From Adhaeribacter radiodurans (GTDB lineage Bacteria > Bacteroidota > Bacteroidia > Cytophagales > Hymenobacteraceae): a stretch of 64,000 nucleotides of DNA. A model generated the notes under the pieces. The model worked only from the letters and a program-made list of their open reading frames with translations. It was not told the DNA's origin and made no database searches. The stretch is from positions 4,340,001 to 4,404,000 of the forward strand of contig NZ_CP055153.1 of the NCBI RefSeq assembly GCF_014075995.1, written 5' to 3'. The translations under genes were made by a program, and so were the position numbers. Below are positions 51,263-59,990 of this stretch, one piece after another (the first letter of the stretch is position 1; every line of letters begins with the position of its first letter).

Positions 51263-52120
51263 TTATTTACGTGCTTCCATTACCAAACGAACACCCACAT
51301 CAAAACCATTGCCGGGGCCAGCGGCATGGGTCATGTATGTGGCATTTTTTACATCGCCGGTGAAAGAGGCGCCTTTTAAAACGTGTTCTTTCCCGGACTT
51401 CGGTGGCACCGGATCGGCAAATATTTTCTCATTATAGTAATCCTGCACCCATTCCCACACGTTACCCAACATGTCGTAAATTCCCCAGGCATTTGGTTCT
51501 TTTTGACCAATCGGGCTGGTAGTAGCGCCGCCCAAAACGGCTACTTGGTTAATTTCAGCCCAGGGAATGTCTCCTTCAGCGCCGGCCCGGGCGGCGTATT
51601 CCCATTCAAATTCGGTTGGTAACCGGTAGGTATGCTGCTTATCTTGGGCATTTAATTTTTTAACAAATGCCTGGGCATCTTGCCAGGTAATGCTTTCAAC
51701 AGGATACTTGGCACCATTATCTTTTACTTTATCTTTTTTAAAAAACGCCGGGTTGTTGCCCATTATATTTTGCCATTGTTCCTGGGTCACTTCAAACTTA
51801 CCGATGTAATAAGACTTATCTAATTGAACCGTAAAGCCCGGCATAGCCGATTTTCGCGCCATTTCGGCGGCTGTTTTGTATGAGCTTAGCGGCAAAGTGG
51901 GTCGGTTTAATTTCTCTTTTGGGGGCTCCCCTACTCCCGGCTGAAACTTTCCAACAACCATCTTACCCGGCTTAATTAACACGAACTCCATTCCGAACTT
52001 ATTGGTGAAGGTGGCGGGCTGAGCTAAAAGTTTTATTGGTAACAGCAGGAGGATTAAACCAATTCTGACCAGTGGTTTAATTAAGAAATTAGATATTAGT
52101 AATAACTTAAAATCGTGCAT
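51263..52120 (-). CDS. SUMF1/FGE-sulfatase-domain protein lacking all cysteines
   Basis: 285 residues from the ATG at 52120; an in-frame TTG at 52177 would add a charged extension before the signal and is unlikely. A signal peptide ends LLAQPAT. The formylglycine-generating-enzyme fold follows: FGMEFVLIKPGKMVVGKFQ, YIGKFEVTQEQWQNIMGNNP, YRLPTEFEWEYAARAGAEGD, YDMLGNVWEWVQDYY and HVLKGASFTGDVKN. True FGEs need a reactive cysteine pair; this protein contains no Cys at all, so it cannot be a catalytic FGE of the usual kind. It may be a binding or scaffold protein, as found beside PVC-type dehydrogenase genes. No sulfatase gene is in the window. Confidence 0.85.
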   Translation of the reverse strand: MHDFKLLLISNFLIKPLVRIGLILLLLPIKLLAQPATFTNKFGMEFVLIKPGKMVVGKFQPGVGEPPKEKLNRPTLPLSSYKTAAEMARKSAMPGFTVQLDKSYYIGKFEVTQEQWQNIMGNNPAFFKKDKVKDNGAKYPVESITWQDAQAFVKKLNAQDKQHTYRLPTEFEWEYAARAGAEGDIPWAEINQVAVLGGATTSPIGQKEPNAWGIYDMLGNVWEWVQDYYNEKIFADPVPPKSGKEHVLKGASFTGDVKNATYMTHAAGPGNGFDVGVRLVMEARK

Positions 52121-52194
52121 TTTCAATTTTTTAAATAATTTATTCCTAAGCTCCCTTCGCAAGATTAGGAGGAACAAGGGAGTATTCTGTTTTT

Positions 52195-52400
52195 ACTTGG
52201 AGCCTTTTCAAGTCTCCAGGCTGCGGTGCTATCTCGTTTGACCCGGCTGAGTTTGCCTCCTGGCCGGCCGGCCTCGTTTGGCTCTTTCGGGCTGGTCTAA
52301 GCTTCCTTTCCTCGTCCTCGGAATTCTGCTACGCAGAACCGGAACCTTAGAAGGCCCTCTAGAGCCAAACTGGTGTCAGTTGTTCTTAGCTACGGCTTTT
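52195..52400 (+). repeat. Dispersed ~210 bp repeat, copy 2
   Basis: Matches 6821-7031 in the same orientation. The hairpin at 52324-52338 is TTCTGC-TAC-GCAGAA where copy 1 has TTTTGC-TGC-GCAAAA: one T-A pair replaced by C-G. Lies upstream of the SUMF1-like gene. Confidence 0.6.
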
Positions 52401-52513
52401 ACAACTACTTCTGCTTTTGAGTGAAATAATTAAATCTCTTACCAAATGGTATGGGCTTAACTATTACCATCTCCTTTCAAACAGAGAAGCTGTTTAGAAT
52501 CTTAAGATTAGCT

Positions 52514-52597
52514 ATCGCCCTGGTTGGTGTCTTCACTAATCAGCCAGGCCCCAAGTCGGGCTACTTGCTGGTTAGTGAAGACACCAACCAGGGCGAT
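52514..52597. repeat. 31 bp-arm hairpin
   Basis: Arms 52514-52544 and 52567-52597 are inverted repeats with one mismatch in 31; loop of 22 bases. The left arm begins ATCGCCCTGGTTGGTGTC. No T-tract. Possibly a palindromic mobile repeat or a terminator for the PVC-type gene (stop at 52731). Confidence 0.65.
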
Positions 52598-52730
52598 ATA
52601 GATCTATATTTTACAACACTAAATAGCTACGGAACTTAAATTATCACTCATCCAATCTATTAATTTTTAAAAAATGGATAAGAATTAAAAACTGTATTGA
52701 GACCCTCAAACTCCAACTTGTAACCTAAAC

Positions 52731-55043
52731 CTACTTCGCCCAATTGGTATTTTCGTTACGACCAAGTTTAAAGATTTCGAGCAGTTGCAGGGTCATTCCT
52801 TCGGGAATTTTTGGCGTGTTGGCGCGTACATTTTTAACTTCTTCGGCGGTTACTACGGAGGCATAATTGCCGATTTCGCCACTGTTTCGCACGTAGCTCA
52901 ACACAGAGGCGATCCATTCGTCGTCGTTGTGGCCCATAGCCGGCATGATATCAGGATACGTTTTTCCGTCAACCGGACCTTTTAACCCGTTTAACAACAA
53001 TTGAATCAACAAAATTTTATCGCCTTTTACCCGAGGCGAACCGGCCAACGGCGGAGCGGGCATTTGGCCACCACCCAAAGAACGGCCTTTACCATCCGGC
53101 CCGTGACAACTGGAGCAAAGTTGTTTAAAAATAACGGATCCTGTCGCTACCAATTTTTGATCTTCCGGGCTCAAATTTTTAGACCGGGCTTTTTCAGCAG
53201 CAATGGCTTTTTGCGACTCCGTAAAAGTAGTGTAAGAATACTGCATGAGTTCGTTGTTGGGGTTGGCCGCAATCAAATCTTTAACAGTGGCTTGGGCTGA
53301 TTCACTTTTATTTGTCCGGAGCGATAAGGCCAGTTGAATCCGAACATCGGCGCTCGCGTCATTTTTTAAGGCGCTTAACTTCTGAATAACTTCCGGATCG
53401 TTTTTCGCCAGAAAATTTTCGCTAATCCAAACGGCAGTTTTTCTTACCTGTGGTTCTTCGTCGGCTAAGGCCTGAAACAACTTAGCTTTATCAATTGCAT
53501 TTAAACCTTCTAAAGTCCATAAAGCATGAATGCGGGCCAGATGATTGGGTTGTTCTTTAGCCAGAGTCATTTTCTTTAAAGCCGGCACAACCGATTTGTC
53601 GTTGCGTGCAATTAAAGTAATCTGAGCATTATCGCGCCACCAACCGTTGGGGTGATTTAAGTATTTTACCAGTTGGCTGCTGGGCTCGTTCAACATTTTT
53701 GGCCGGTTGGTATCGGGTTTAAAATCTTGATGTACTACCCGGTAAATGCGCCCCATACCCCGGTTTTTATCTAAACCTTTTTCAGCAATTACGCCGCCTA
53801 AGTAAGAGCCTGGCCCCGACCATTCGCTTTCCTGAATAATGCCGTGGTACATATCTACGATGTAAAAACAACCGTCTGGGCCGGTGTTGGTATTAATTGG
53901 CCGGAAATTCATGTCAGCGGAGGCCAGCCAATCCTTTTTTTCGTAGGCATCTTTAATGTGAATTTTACCTTCTTTGTTCGAAACTTTCCCGCGTTTAATT
54001 ACCCTGCCTACCGGTTCCGGAATAAAATAATCGCCCTGCATGTCGGTGGGTAAGCGATCGCCCCGGAAAATAGACTGGCCGCAACCAGAGGTAAAATGGT
54101 TAAGCGTATTATCTTCGGGTCGCAACGCTTCTTTGCCACCTTGCGCGTCCACTGTACCAATAATCGGCCACGGAATGGCAAACTCGGGGGTGTATTGGTC
54201 TTTAAAATTTAAGGAACCATAAGCCGGCATTTGCTGGATTTGCACCGCTGGTAAACCTGGTCCAGCCTCGGAGTAAAACAAACGTCCGTAATTATCGGCG
54301 GTAAGTCCCCACTGACCAATCATGTTATCTACCAGCGTATCGGCGATTAGCTTACCGTTTTGGTATTTGTAACGCAAATTGTCGCGCGTTGGGTAAATCC
54401 AGTTATCCAGGTTCCAAAGCAGGCCGCCATTTTGGTGCTCCAGGTTGCGCACGTCTTGCACATCGTTCCGGAAAACTATTTTCTTTTCATCGGCTTTGCC
54501 ATCGTTGTTGGTGTCGCGGTAACTCCAGATATGCTGCACGTTGGTTTCCTGCACCAGCAACTGATCACCCACTGGTAGCACTACCCGAGGCAGAAGCAGA
54601 CTATCAATGAACACGGTATACTTATCCATTTTGCCGTCACCGTCGGTATCTTCCAGGCGTTTGATGCGGCTGGTGCGTTCGTACTCCCCGGTGCCTAGTG
54701 CATCTTTCATGTACGTATTCATTTCGGCTACGTACAAACGGCCGTTTCCGTCCCAGGCCATGGCTACCGGTTCCTGCACCATGGGCTCACTGGCTACTAA
54801 TTCCAGGCGATAACCATGTGGTAGCTGCACTTTTTTCATGCTTTCTTCCGGCGACAAAGGTGCTACGGGAGGATCTTTATCCACAAATACGCGCTCAAAC
54901 GGTGGCTCGGGCGTTGATTGGCTTTTAGTAACCGAATCTTTACTACCCGAAGAACAGCCATTTCCCAAAAGACTAATAGCTACAATTAAAGCCAAGAAGG
55001 ATTTAGGCGTTCTATTTTTTTCTATTTTTAAAAAGTAGGACAT
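52731..55043 (-). CDS. PVC-type dehydrogenase with HEAT repeats and C-terminal cytochrome c domain
   Basis: A 770-residue lipoprotein (lipobox LLGNGCSS). Propeller domain, about residues 60-420: YRLELVASEPMVQEPVAMAW, RLYVAEMNTYMKDALGTGEY, KRLEDTDGDGKMDKYTVF and DTNNDGKADEKKIV. A helical HEAT-like region follows (LARIHALWTLEGLNAIDKAK). The C-terminal cytochrome c domain has CSSCHGPDGKGRS near residue 645 and the likely axial Met in PDIMPAMGHNDDEW. Such proteins are thought to oxidise sugars or alcohols at the cell envelope and pass electrons internally to haem. It is the longer relative of the protein at 19278. Downstream genes encode a SUMF1-like and a DUF1080 protein, suggesting one sugar-oxidation pathway. 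Confidence 0.9.
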   Translation of the reverse strand: MSYFLKIEKNRTPKSFLALIVAISLLGNGCSSGSKDSVTKSQSTPEPPFERVFVDKDPPVAPLSPEESMKKVQLPHGYRLELVASEPMVQEPVAMAWDGNGRLYVAEMNTYMKDALGTGEYERTSRIKRLEDTDGDGKMDKYTVFIDSLLLPRVVLPVGDQLLVQETNVQHIWSYRDTNNDGKADEKKIVFRNDVQDVRNLEHQNGGLLWNLDNWIYPTRDNLRYKYQNGKLIADTLVDNMIGQWGLTADNYGRLFYSEAGPGLPAVQIQQMPAYGSLNFKDQYTPEFAIPWPIIGTVDAQGGKEALRPEDNTLNHFTSGCGQSIFRGDRLPTDMQGDYFIPEPVGRVIKRGKVSNKEGKIHIKDAYEKKDWLASADMNFRPINTNTGPDGCFYIVDMYHGIIQESEWSGPGSYLGGVIAEKGLDKNRGMGRIYRVVHQDFKPDTNRPKMLNEPSSQLVKYLNHPNGWWRDNAQITLIARNDKSVVPALKKMTLAKEQPNHLARIHALWTLEGLNAIDKAKLFQALADEEPQVRKTAVWISENFLAKNDPEVIQKLSALKNDASADVRIQLALSLRTNKSESAQATVKDLIAANPNNELMQYSYTTFTESQKAIAAEKARSKNLSPEDQKLVATGSVIFKQLCSSCHGPDGKGRSLGGGQMPAPPLAGSPRVKGDKILLIQLLLNGLKGPVDGKTYPDIMPAMGHNDDEWIASVLSYVRNSGEIGNYASVVTAEEVKNVRANTPKIPEGMTLQLLEIFKLGRNENTNWAK

Positions 55044-55222
55044 ACAAATATTTACTTTTTTAATAATTTACTAACGTTTTAAGGCTTTAACCTTATACAG
55101 CTGGATAAATTTTAAAATTTACATTTTATTGAGTTGATTACAATTTAACCAGCTTTGTCGACTCTGGTTTTCATTCCTTTAACTCCTAACCATCCAAGTT
55201 TAATAAGTTTTTTTAAATAAAC

Positions 55223-55370
55223 CCTGGCGCGAGCGTCTTCGCTCGTGTCTAATTATGTGTTAGGCCTATGGCCAGACTAACCGAAAACATTCTTTCCAAG
55301 GAAAGAAGTTAAATTCCAACCGGCCATAGGCCGGACGATAAGCATCACGAGCGTGGACGCTCGCGATAGG
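55223..55370. repeat. Palindromic repeat family R1, copy 5
   Basis: Outer arms GGCGCGAGCGTCTTCGCTCG and ACGAGCGTGGACGCTCGCGA. Inner arms are GGCCTATGGCC and GGCCATAGGCC: relative to copies 1 and 2 both sides have changed so that pairing is kept. The 3' 30 bases are nearly identical to copy 1. Confidence 0.75.
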
Positions 55371-55423
55371 GAAATTTTATTGTTTGAGCTATGGTTTTTG
55401 GTCTATCGTCTATGGACTAAATA

Positions 55424-56770
55424 CTACTTCAACTCCGGACTTTGAAAACCTAAATTTTTCAGGCCTTTTTGCACATCCGGCGAACTCATGAATAATTTCC
55501 AGATTAGACCGGTACGGTGGTTTTCAATCATCACAATAATCGGTCCCTGGTCAATGGCTAAGTGCGATTTAGCGTACCAGTTTTCGGTTTCGTTAAAGGC
55601 ATCCACAAAGCCGTATTTACTCCAGATTTTATCGCCTAAATCGTTGTAAAAATGTTTGAGCGCCTGCATGGAATACTCCGGCGTGTACGGGAAAGCAGAA
55701 AGGGAAGCAGTTGGTGTAATTACGCCTAAATCCTCGGTAGGTGAATGGGCGCCGTAGCCTTGGTGGTTGTCGCTGGCGGTTAAACCCCAACTGTTGGGAC
55801 CGTAGCCTTTAAACTTTTTCGGGTTTTGGAGGCAATACGCCCGGTTAATTAACGTATGATTTAAGTTTTGCTGCCAGTAATCGGCGTATTGGTCTTTTAA
55901 ACCTTTGGGATTGAGACCCAGAAAAGAATAATGTGAAAAGAATAATGGCCCACCGTAATCAAAGCCGAGCGGCAGCTTTATACCTAGAAACTCCCGATCG
56001 TTGCGAAAAAAATTACTACTTGTCCAGCCTTGGTGGTACACTTTCGGGTCGATGGCATATTTTGGGGAAGATGCGGCAAGCACGTAGGTAATCAAACACT
56101 CGTTCCAACCCCGGATTTGATGGTTCATGCTCCAGCCCTGGTTGGGGCTCCAATGCCAATACAACACATTTTGCCCGCCTTGCGTGTGCCAGTTCCACTC
56201 TACGCCTTCCCACATCCAGAGAATTTTATTGCGGAGTTGGCTTTCGGTAGGGTTGTCATGAGTAAAGTATTGACGGGCACAAATCAGGCCCTGAAATAAA
56301 AACGATGTTTCTACTAAATCGCCGCCATCGTCTTTCTGGCTAAACCGGATTACTTTGCCGGTTGCCCCATCCAGCCAATGCGGATACACCCCGTGAAACT
56401 GGTCGGCTTTCCAGAGAAAATTTACTATTTTTAAGGTACGTTCGGCGGCTTGCTGGCGGGTAATCCAGCCCCTTTCGGCAGCCACAATAATCGCCATTAA
56501 ACCAAAGCCGGTGCCGCCGGTGGTTACTACTTCGTCGCCGTAGTCAAAAGACTTGTTGCTGCGTTCGCGGGCCATGCCGCTTACCGGGTGGGCAAAATCC
56601 CAGAAATAAGCAAAAGTTTGTTTTTGTACCAACTCCAGTAATTGCTCATCCGAGAGGTTTTTTGGTCGGGAGCTGTCAAAAATATTGGCTGTATTTTTAG
56701 ATTTATTCTTTTGCGCTAAGAGCAAACCCGGCATTGTTAAAAAGCAGATTAGAATGAATACGTTTTTCAT
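55424..56770 (-). CDS. Glucoamylase-like/GH144-type glucanase, periplasmic form
   Basis: A 448-residue secreted protein (signal peptide ending GLLLAQK) with the PF10091 (alpha/alpha)6-barrel. Motifs: AYFWDFAHPVSGMARERSN, TTGGTGFGLMAIIVAAERGW, GGDLVETSFLFQGLICARQY, NVLYWHWSPNQGWSMNHQIR, GWNECLITYVLAASSP and, near the end, AIDQGPIIVMIENHRTGLIW. This set is that of GH144, whose known members are endo-beta-1,2-glucanases from Chitinophaga. It is a paralogue of the product of the next gene upstream (56798), from which it is separated by 27 bases, and lacks that protein's C-terminal extension. It probably trims imported oligosaccharides in the periplasm. Beta-1,2-glucan specificity is inferred from family only. 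Confidence 0.85.
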   Translation of the reverse strand: MKNVFILICFLTMPGLLLAQKNKSKNTANIFDSSRPKNLSDEQLLELVQKQTFAYFWDFAHPVSGMARERSNKSFDYGDEVVTTGGTGFGLMAIIVAAERGWITRQQAAERTLKIVNFLWKADQFHGVYPHWLDGATGKVIRFSQKDDGGDLVETSFLFQGLICARQYFTHDNPTESQLRNKILWMWEGVEWNWHTQGGQNVLYWHWSPNQGWSMNHQIRGWNECLITYVLAASSPKYAIDPKVYHQGWTSSNFFRNDREFLGIKLPLGFDYGGPLFFSHYSFLGLNPKGLKDQYADYWQQNLNHTLINRAYCLQNPKKFKGYGPNSWGLTASDNHQGYGAHSPTEDLGVITPTASLSAFPYTPEYSMQALKHFYNDLGDKIWSKYGFVDAFNETENWYAKSHLAIDQGPIIVMIENHRTGLIWKLFMSSPDVQKGLKNLGFQSPELK

Positions 56771-56797
56771 AAGCTGATTTTTTAAAAATTTTAAAAT

Positions 56798-58417
56798 TTA
56801 GTGCAGGTAAACGACTAACTTATTCTCGCCAGCCAAGCTGCTTAGTCGTAAGGTATATTTACCGGCCGGCACATTTTCGCCGAAGGTTATTGGGTATAAA
56901 CCGGGAGCTTTTTGTTCTTCTTGCCAGATATTTTCGGTTACCGAACCATTTTCTTTTTCTAAAGTTAAAGTAAAACCGCCAGCATCTTTTATCGAAACAT
57001 CTATCGGGTACTTATTCTGGTCGGGATGTTTTAACAAGTCATATAAACCGGATCTGATTTCCGGAATAGCCAGATAAAAGCCGGTTTCGGGATTTGGTTG
57101 CTTTATGTTGGCTTTTGTTAAACCATTTTGTACTTCAGGTATTTGATGAAATAAACTCCAAAGTAAACCGCTGCGGTAATTTTCTATCATTACCACTATA
57201 GGCCCTTGATCGATGGCCAGATAATCTTTGGCGACCCAACCCCGTGATTTGTTGTAAGCATCGTAGAAGCCGTAACTGCCATAAAGCTGCTTATTTAAAG
57301 TAGTATATAAATGCCGCAAAACCTGCATGGAATAATAAGGCGTGTAAGGCATAGAACTAATTGCCGCCGTTGGGGAAACAGTGCCATTATCATCCATCGG
57401 CTGATGCGCCTTGTACCCATCCGGATCATCAGAAGCCGTTAGCCCCCATAAACCAGCATGATAGCCGTAATTTTTGGGAGCAGCAAACAAACAATAAGCC
57501 CGGTTTATAAGTGTATGTTTTACATTTTGTTCCCAGTAAAAAGTGTACTGATCCTGCATTTGGCGCGGGTCTAATCCTAAAAAGGAATAATGGGCAAAAA
57601 ACAAAGGCCCACCATAACTAGGGCCTATAGGAAGCAAATATCCTTCTAAGGGCTGCCCATTTACAAAACCAGATGCTTGAAAAGTATTTTGGTAAACTGC
57701 CGGCGACATAGCATGCGTGGGAGAACTTAAAGCCAGAATGTAGGTAATCAAACATTCGTTCCAGCCCCGGATGGCCATATTCATTTCCCAATTATAATCC
57801 GGACTCCAATGCCAGTATAATTGATTATCGCCCCGAGAAGCGTACCAATCCCATTCAACGGTTTCCCACAATTGGGTAATCTTATTGCGTAGTTCTGTTT
57901 CTTTGGCATCTGCGCCAGTAAAGTACGTTCGGGCAGTTAACAAGCCGTTTATTAAAAAAGAAGTTTCTACCAAATCGCCTCCGTTATCATTTGGGCTAAA
58001 AGCAATGGCTTTACCGGTATTCCCATCCAGCCAATGACTCCAAGCTCCATGAAACCGGTCCGCATTTTTTAAAAATTCGCACATTTTGGTTAGGCGGTCC
58101 ACGGCTTCGGCGCGGTTAATCCAACCGCGGTTTACACCAACAACTAGAGCCGAAATACCAAAACCGGTGCCACCGCTGGTAACTAAATCGCCGGAACCGG
58201 TACGTTCCCGAGCCATAGCCGATACCGGATGCGCATATTCCCAAAAATATTGCAGGGTAGCTTGTTGTACTTCATCCAGTATTTCTTTATCAGGTGTAAC
58301 GGGGGCTATCTCTGGGGTAATTACCGGAGGAGTTACATTTTCTTCTTCCTTTGCCTTACAGGAAATTAAAGTAATAATGAACAACAAGTACAAATAAGGC
58401 TGTCGGGAGTAAGTCAT
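56798..58417 (-). CDS. Glucoamylase-like/GH144-type glucanase, surface lipoprotein form with extra C-terminal domain
   Basis: A 539-residue lipoprotein (lipobox ITLISCKAKEEEN, followed by a Pro-rich linker). The catalytic barrel matches its neighbour: QYFWEYAHPVSAMARERTG, SGGTGFGISALVVGVNRGW, GGDLVETSFLINGLLTARTY, NQLYWHWSPDYNWEMNMAIR, GWNECLITYILALSSP and AIDQGPIVVMIENYRSGLLW. About 90 residues at the C-terminus form an added beta domain (YPIDVSIKDAGGFTLTLEKE ... AGKYTLRLSS) that may be carbohydrate-binding. The lipobox suggests display at the cell surface, where it would cut the polymer before uptake through the SusCD pair encoded just upstream. A terminator-like hairpin lies between susD and this gene, so expression may be lower than that of susCD. 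Confidence 0.85.
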   Translation of the reverse strand: MTYSRQPYLYLLFIITLISCKAKEEENVTPPVITPEIAPVTPDKEILDEVQQATLQYFWEYAHPVSAMARERTGSGDLVTSGGTGFGISALVVGVNRGWINRAEAVDRLTKMCEFLKNADRFHGAWSHWLDGNTGKAIAFSPNDNGGDLVETSFLINGLLTARTYFTGADAKETELRNKITQLWETVEWDWYASRGDNQLYWHWSPDYNWEMNMAIRGWNECLITYILALSSPTHAMSPAVYQNTFQASGFVNGQPLEGYLLPIGPSYGGPLFFAHYSFLGLDPRQMQDQYTFYWEQNVKHTLINRAYCLFAAPKNYGYHAGLWGLTASDDPDGYKAHQPMDDNGTVSPTAAISSMPYTPYYSMQVLRHLYTTLNKQLYGSYGFYDAYNKSRGWVAKDYLAIDQGPIVVMIENYRSGLLWSLFHQIPEVQNGLTKANIKQPNPETGFYLAIPEIRSGLYDLLKHPDQNKYPIDVSIKDAGGFTLTLEKENGSVTENIWQEEQKAPGLYPITFGENVPAGKYTLRLSSLAGENKLVVYLH

Positions 58418-58444
58418 TCTTTACTGATAAAAAAGAATTAGAAT

Positions 58445-58483
58445 AAAAATCAGGAAGCCAAACAGATTGACTTCCTGATTTTT
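58445..58483 (-). terminator. Hairpin between susD and the glucanase genes
   Basis: 13 bp perfect stem 58445-58457/58471-58483 (AAAAATCAGGAAG). T-runs lie on both strands, so it can act as a terminator for susD and give partial read-through into the glucanases. Confidence 0.7.
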
Positions 58484-58505
58484 TAAATTTTAAAAATTTA
58501 GAACC

Positions 58506-59972
58506 CTAGTAACCCGGATTTTGGGTAAGAGTACCGCCACTTAATTCAATTTGATTTTGTGGGATAGCATAAACTTCGTTTTTACCGGGAGTAAAGTTTT
58601 TGCCTAGTGCCTGAAATACCTCAGCAGCCCGGCCTTGCCGTACTAAATCAAAGAAACGATCTCCATTTTCCAAAGCCATCTCTACCCGCCGTTCGTGCCA
58701 GATGATGTTTCTTAGTTGGGCTTGATCGGTTATTGTTATTGGGTCTAACTTGGCGCGTTCGCGTACCCGGTTTAAAGAGCTAAGAGCTTTGTCCGTTTGG
58801 CCTAGTTCGTTCGCGGCTTCAGCGTGCATTAACAATACTTCGGTCAAACGCATAATCCGGATATTCTGGCCTTTGGCATAACCACATTCCTTAGCTACTG
58901 ATCCGGGCACGTAGGCTTTCTGGTTGTAACGCGGGTTATCGGCTGTTTCACTAATTTTATCACCTTCCGGTGTTACTTCCCCGCGGTACAGGATGGTAGC
59001 ATCTTTCCGCACATCCCCAGCTTCAAAGGCATTGTCTAAATCAGTAGTAGGAATACTAAAGCCCCAACCAAACTGCGGCCGTGCTCCCTGAACTTCAGCC
59101 CATTGACTGTTAGAAGCATCGCAATTGCCGGGTATTACCTCGGCCTGAACTTCAAATATAGACTCGGCATTGTTCTCGCCCGCAAACCGGAAAATCTGAT
59201 AATAATCTGGGGTTAAAGAATAAGGTAAAGCCATTACCTGCTCGGTAAGGCTTAAAACTTCGGGCCAGGCTTTTTGATACATTTTTACTTTGGCCAGCAT
59301 GCCTAAAGCGGCTCCTTTGGTAGCCCGGCCCACATTAGCGGCATCGTAACTAACTGGCAGAACGCTGGAGGCATCGGTCAGGTCGCTTATAATTAAGGCG
59401 TATACCTCTTCGGCCGTTGCCCGGGCAGGGTTTAATTCTTCTGGAGTTTCCGGAATTTTAGTTACCAGCGGAACCCCGCCAAAAGCCCGGACTAAGTTAA
59501 AATAATAATAAGCCCGGAGGAATTTAGCTTCGGCCAGCAAGCGAGCTTTTAGGCTTTCATCCATGGTAATGGCTGGTACTCGGGTGAGCACCTGGTTGCT
59601 CAGGTTTATGCCCGCATACTGCCCACTCCAGTAATCATTTAAAGTAAATTGCGTGGAAGTAAACGTAAAATTATCAAAATCATTCATAAAGGAAGCATCC
59701 CCCGGCGTACTGCCTTTTTCCGCATCGTCGGAGGCAATAGTGGTTAGCGCCAGGTGAGCAAAGGCCGCAACCGGCCAGGCCCGTAGTTGAGCATAAATGG
59801 AATTTACTCCCATTACAGCCTGCTCTTGATTAACAAAAAATTCTGATTCTTCCGGCTTTCCCTGGGGGTCTACATCTAAGAATTCTTCTTTACAGGAATA
59901 TAATCCTCCCAAAGCCAGAATGCTAAAACCAATCAGAATTCTAGATATTGTTTTATAAAATATATTTTTCAT
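58506..59972 (-). CDS. SusD/RagB-family lipoprotein of the glucan locus
   Basis: A 488-residue SusD lipoprotein (lipobox LALGGLYSCKEEFLDVDPQG). Family motifs: ARLLAEAKFLRAYYYFNLVRAFGGVPLVT (one continuous block, given in part), RIMRLTEVLLMHAEAANELG and RRVEMALENGDRFFDLVRQGRA, ending TLTQNPGY. It starts 18 bases after the susC stop. Longer than the SusD proteins of cassettes A and B and of the usual size for glycan-binding members. It should bind the polysaccharide at the cell surface and close the SusC barrel. With two GH144-like genes downstream it forms a compact polysaccharide utilisation locus. Confidence 0.95.
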   Translation of the reverse strand: MKNIFYKTISRILIGFSILALGGLYSCKEEFLDVDPQGKPEESEFFVNQEQAVMGVNSIYAQLRAWPVAAFAHLALTTIASDDAEKGSTPGDASFMNDFDNFTFTSTQFTLNDYWSGQYAGINLSNQVLTRVPAITMDESLKARLLAEAKFLRAYYYFNLVRAFGGVPLVTKIPETPEELNPARATAEEVYALIISDLTDASSVLPVSYDAANVGRATKGAALGMLAKVKMYQKAWPEVLSLTEQVMALPYSLTPDYYQIFRFAGENNAESIFEVQAEVIPGNCDASNSQWAEVQGARPQFGWGFSIPTTDLDNAFEAGDVRKDATILYRGEVTPEGDKISETADNPRYNQKAYVPGSVAKECGYAKGQNIRIMRLTEVLLMHAEAANELGQTDKALSSLNRVRERAKLDPITITDQAQLRNIIWHERRVEMALENGDRFFDLVRQGRAAEVFQALGKNFTPGKNEVYAIPQNQIELSGGTLTQNPGY

Positions 59973-59990
59973 TTGGAAATTAATGCTAGA

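Noticed and set aside
52121-52177. TTG-initiated extension of the SUMF1-like protein
   Set aside because: It adds a basic stretch before the signal peptide; an ATG at 52120 is available.
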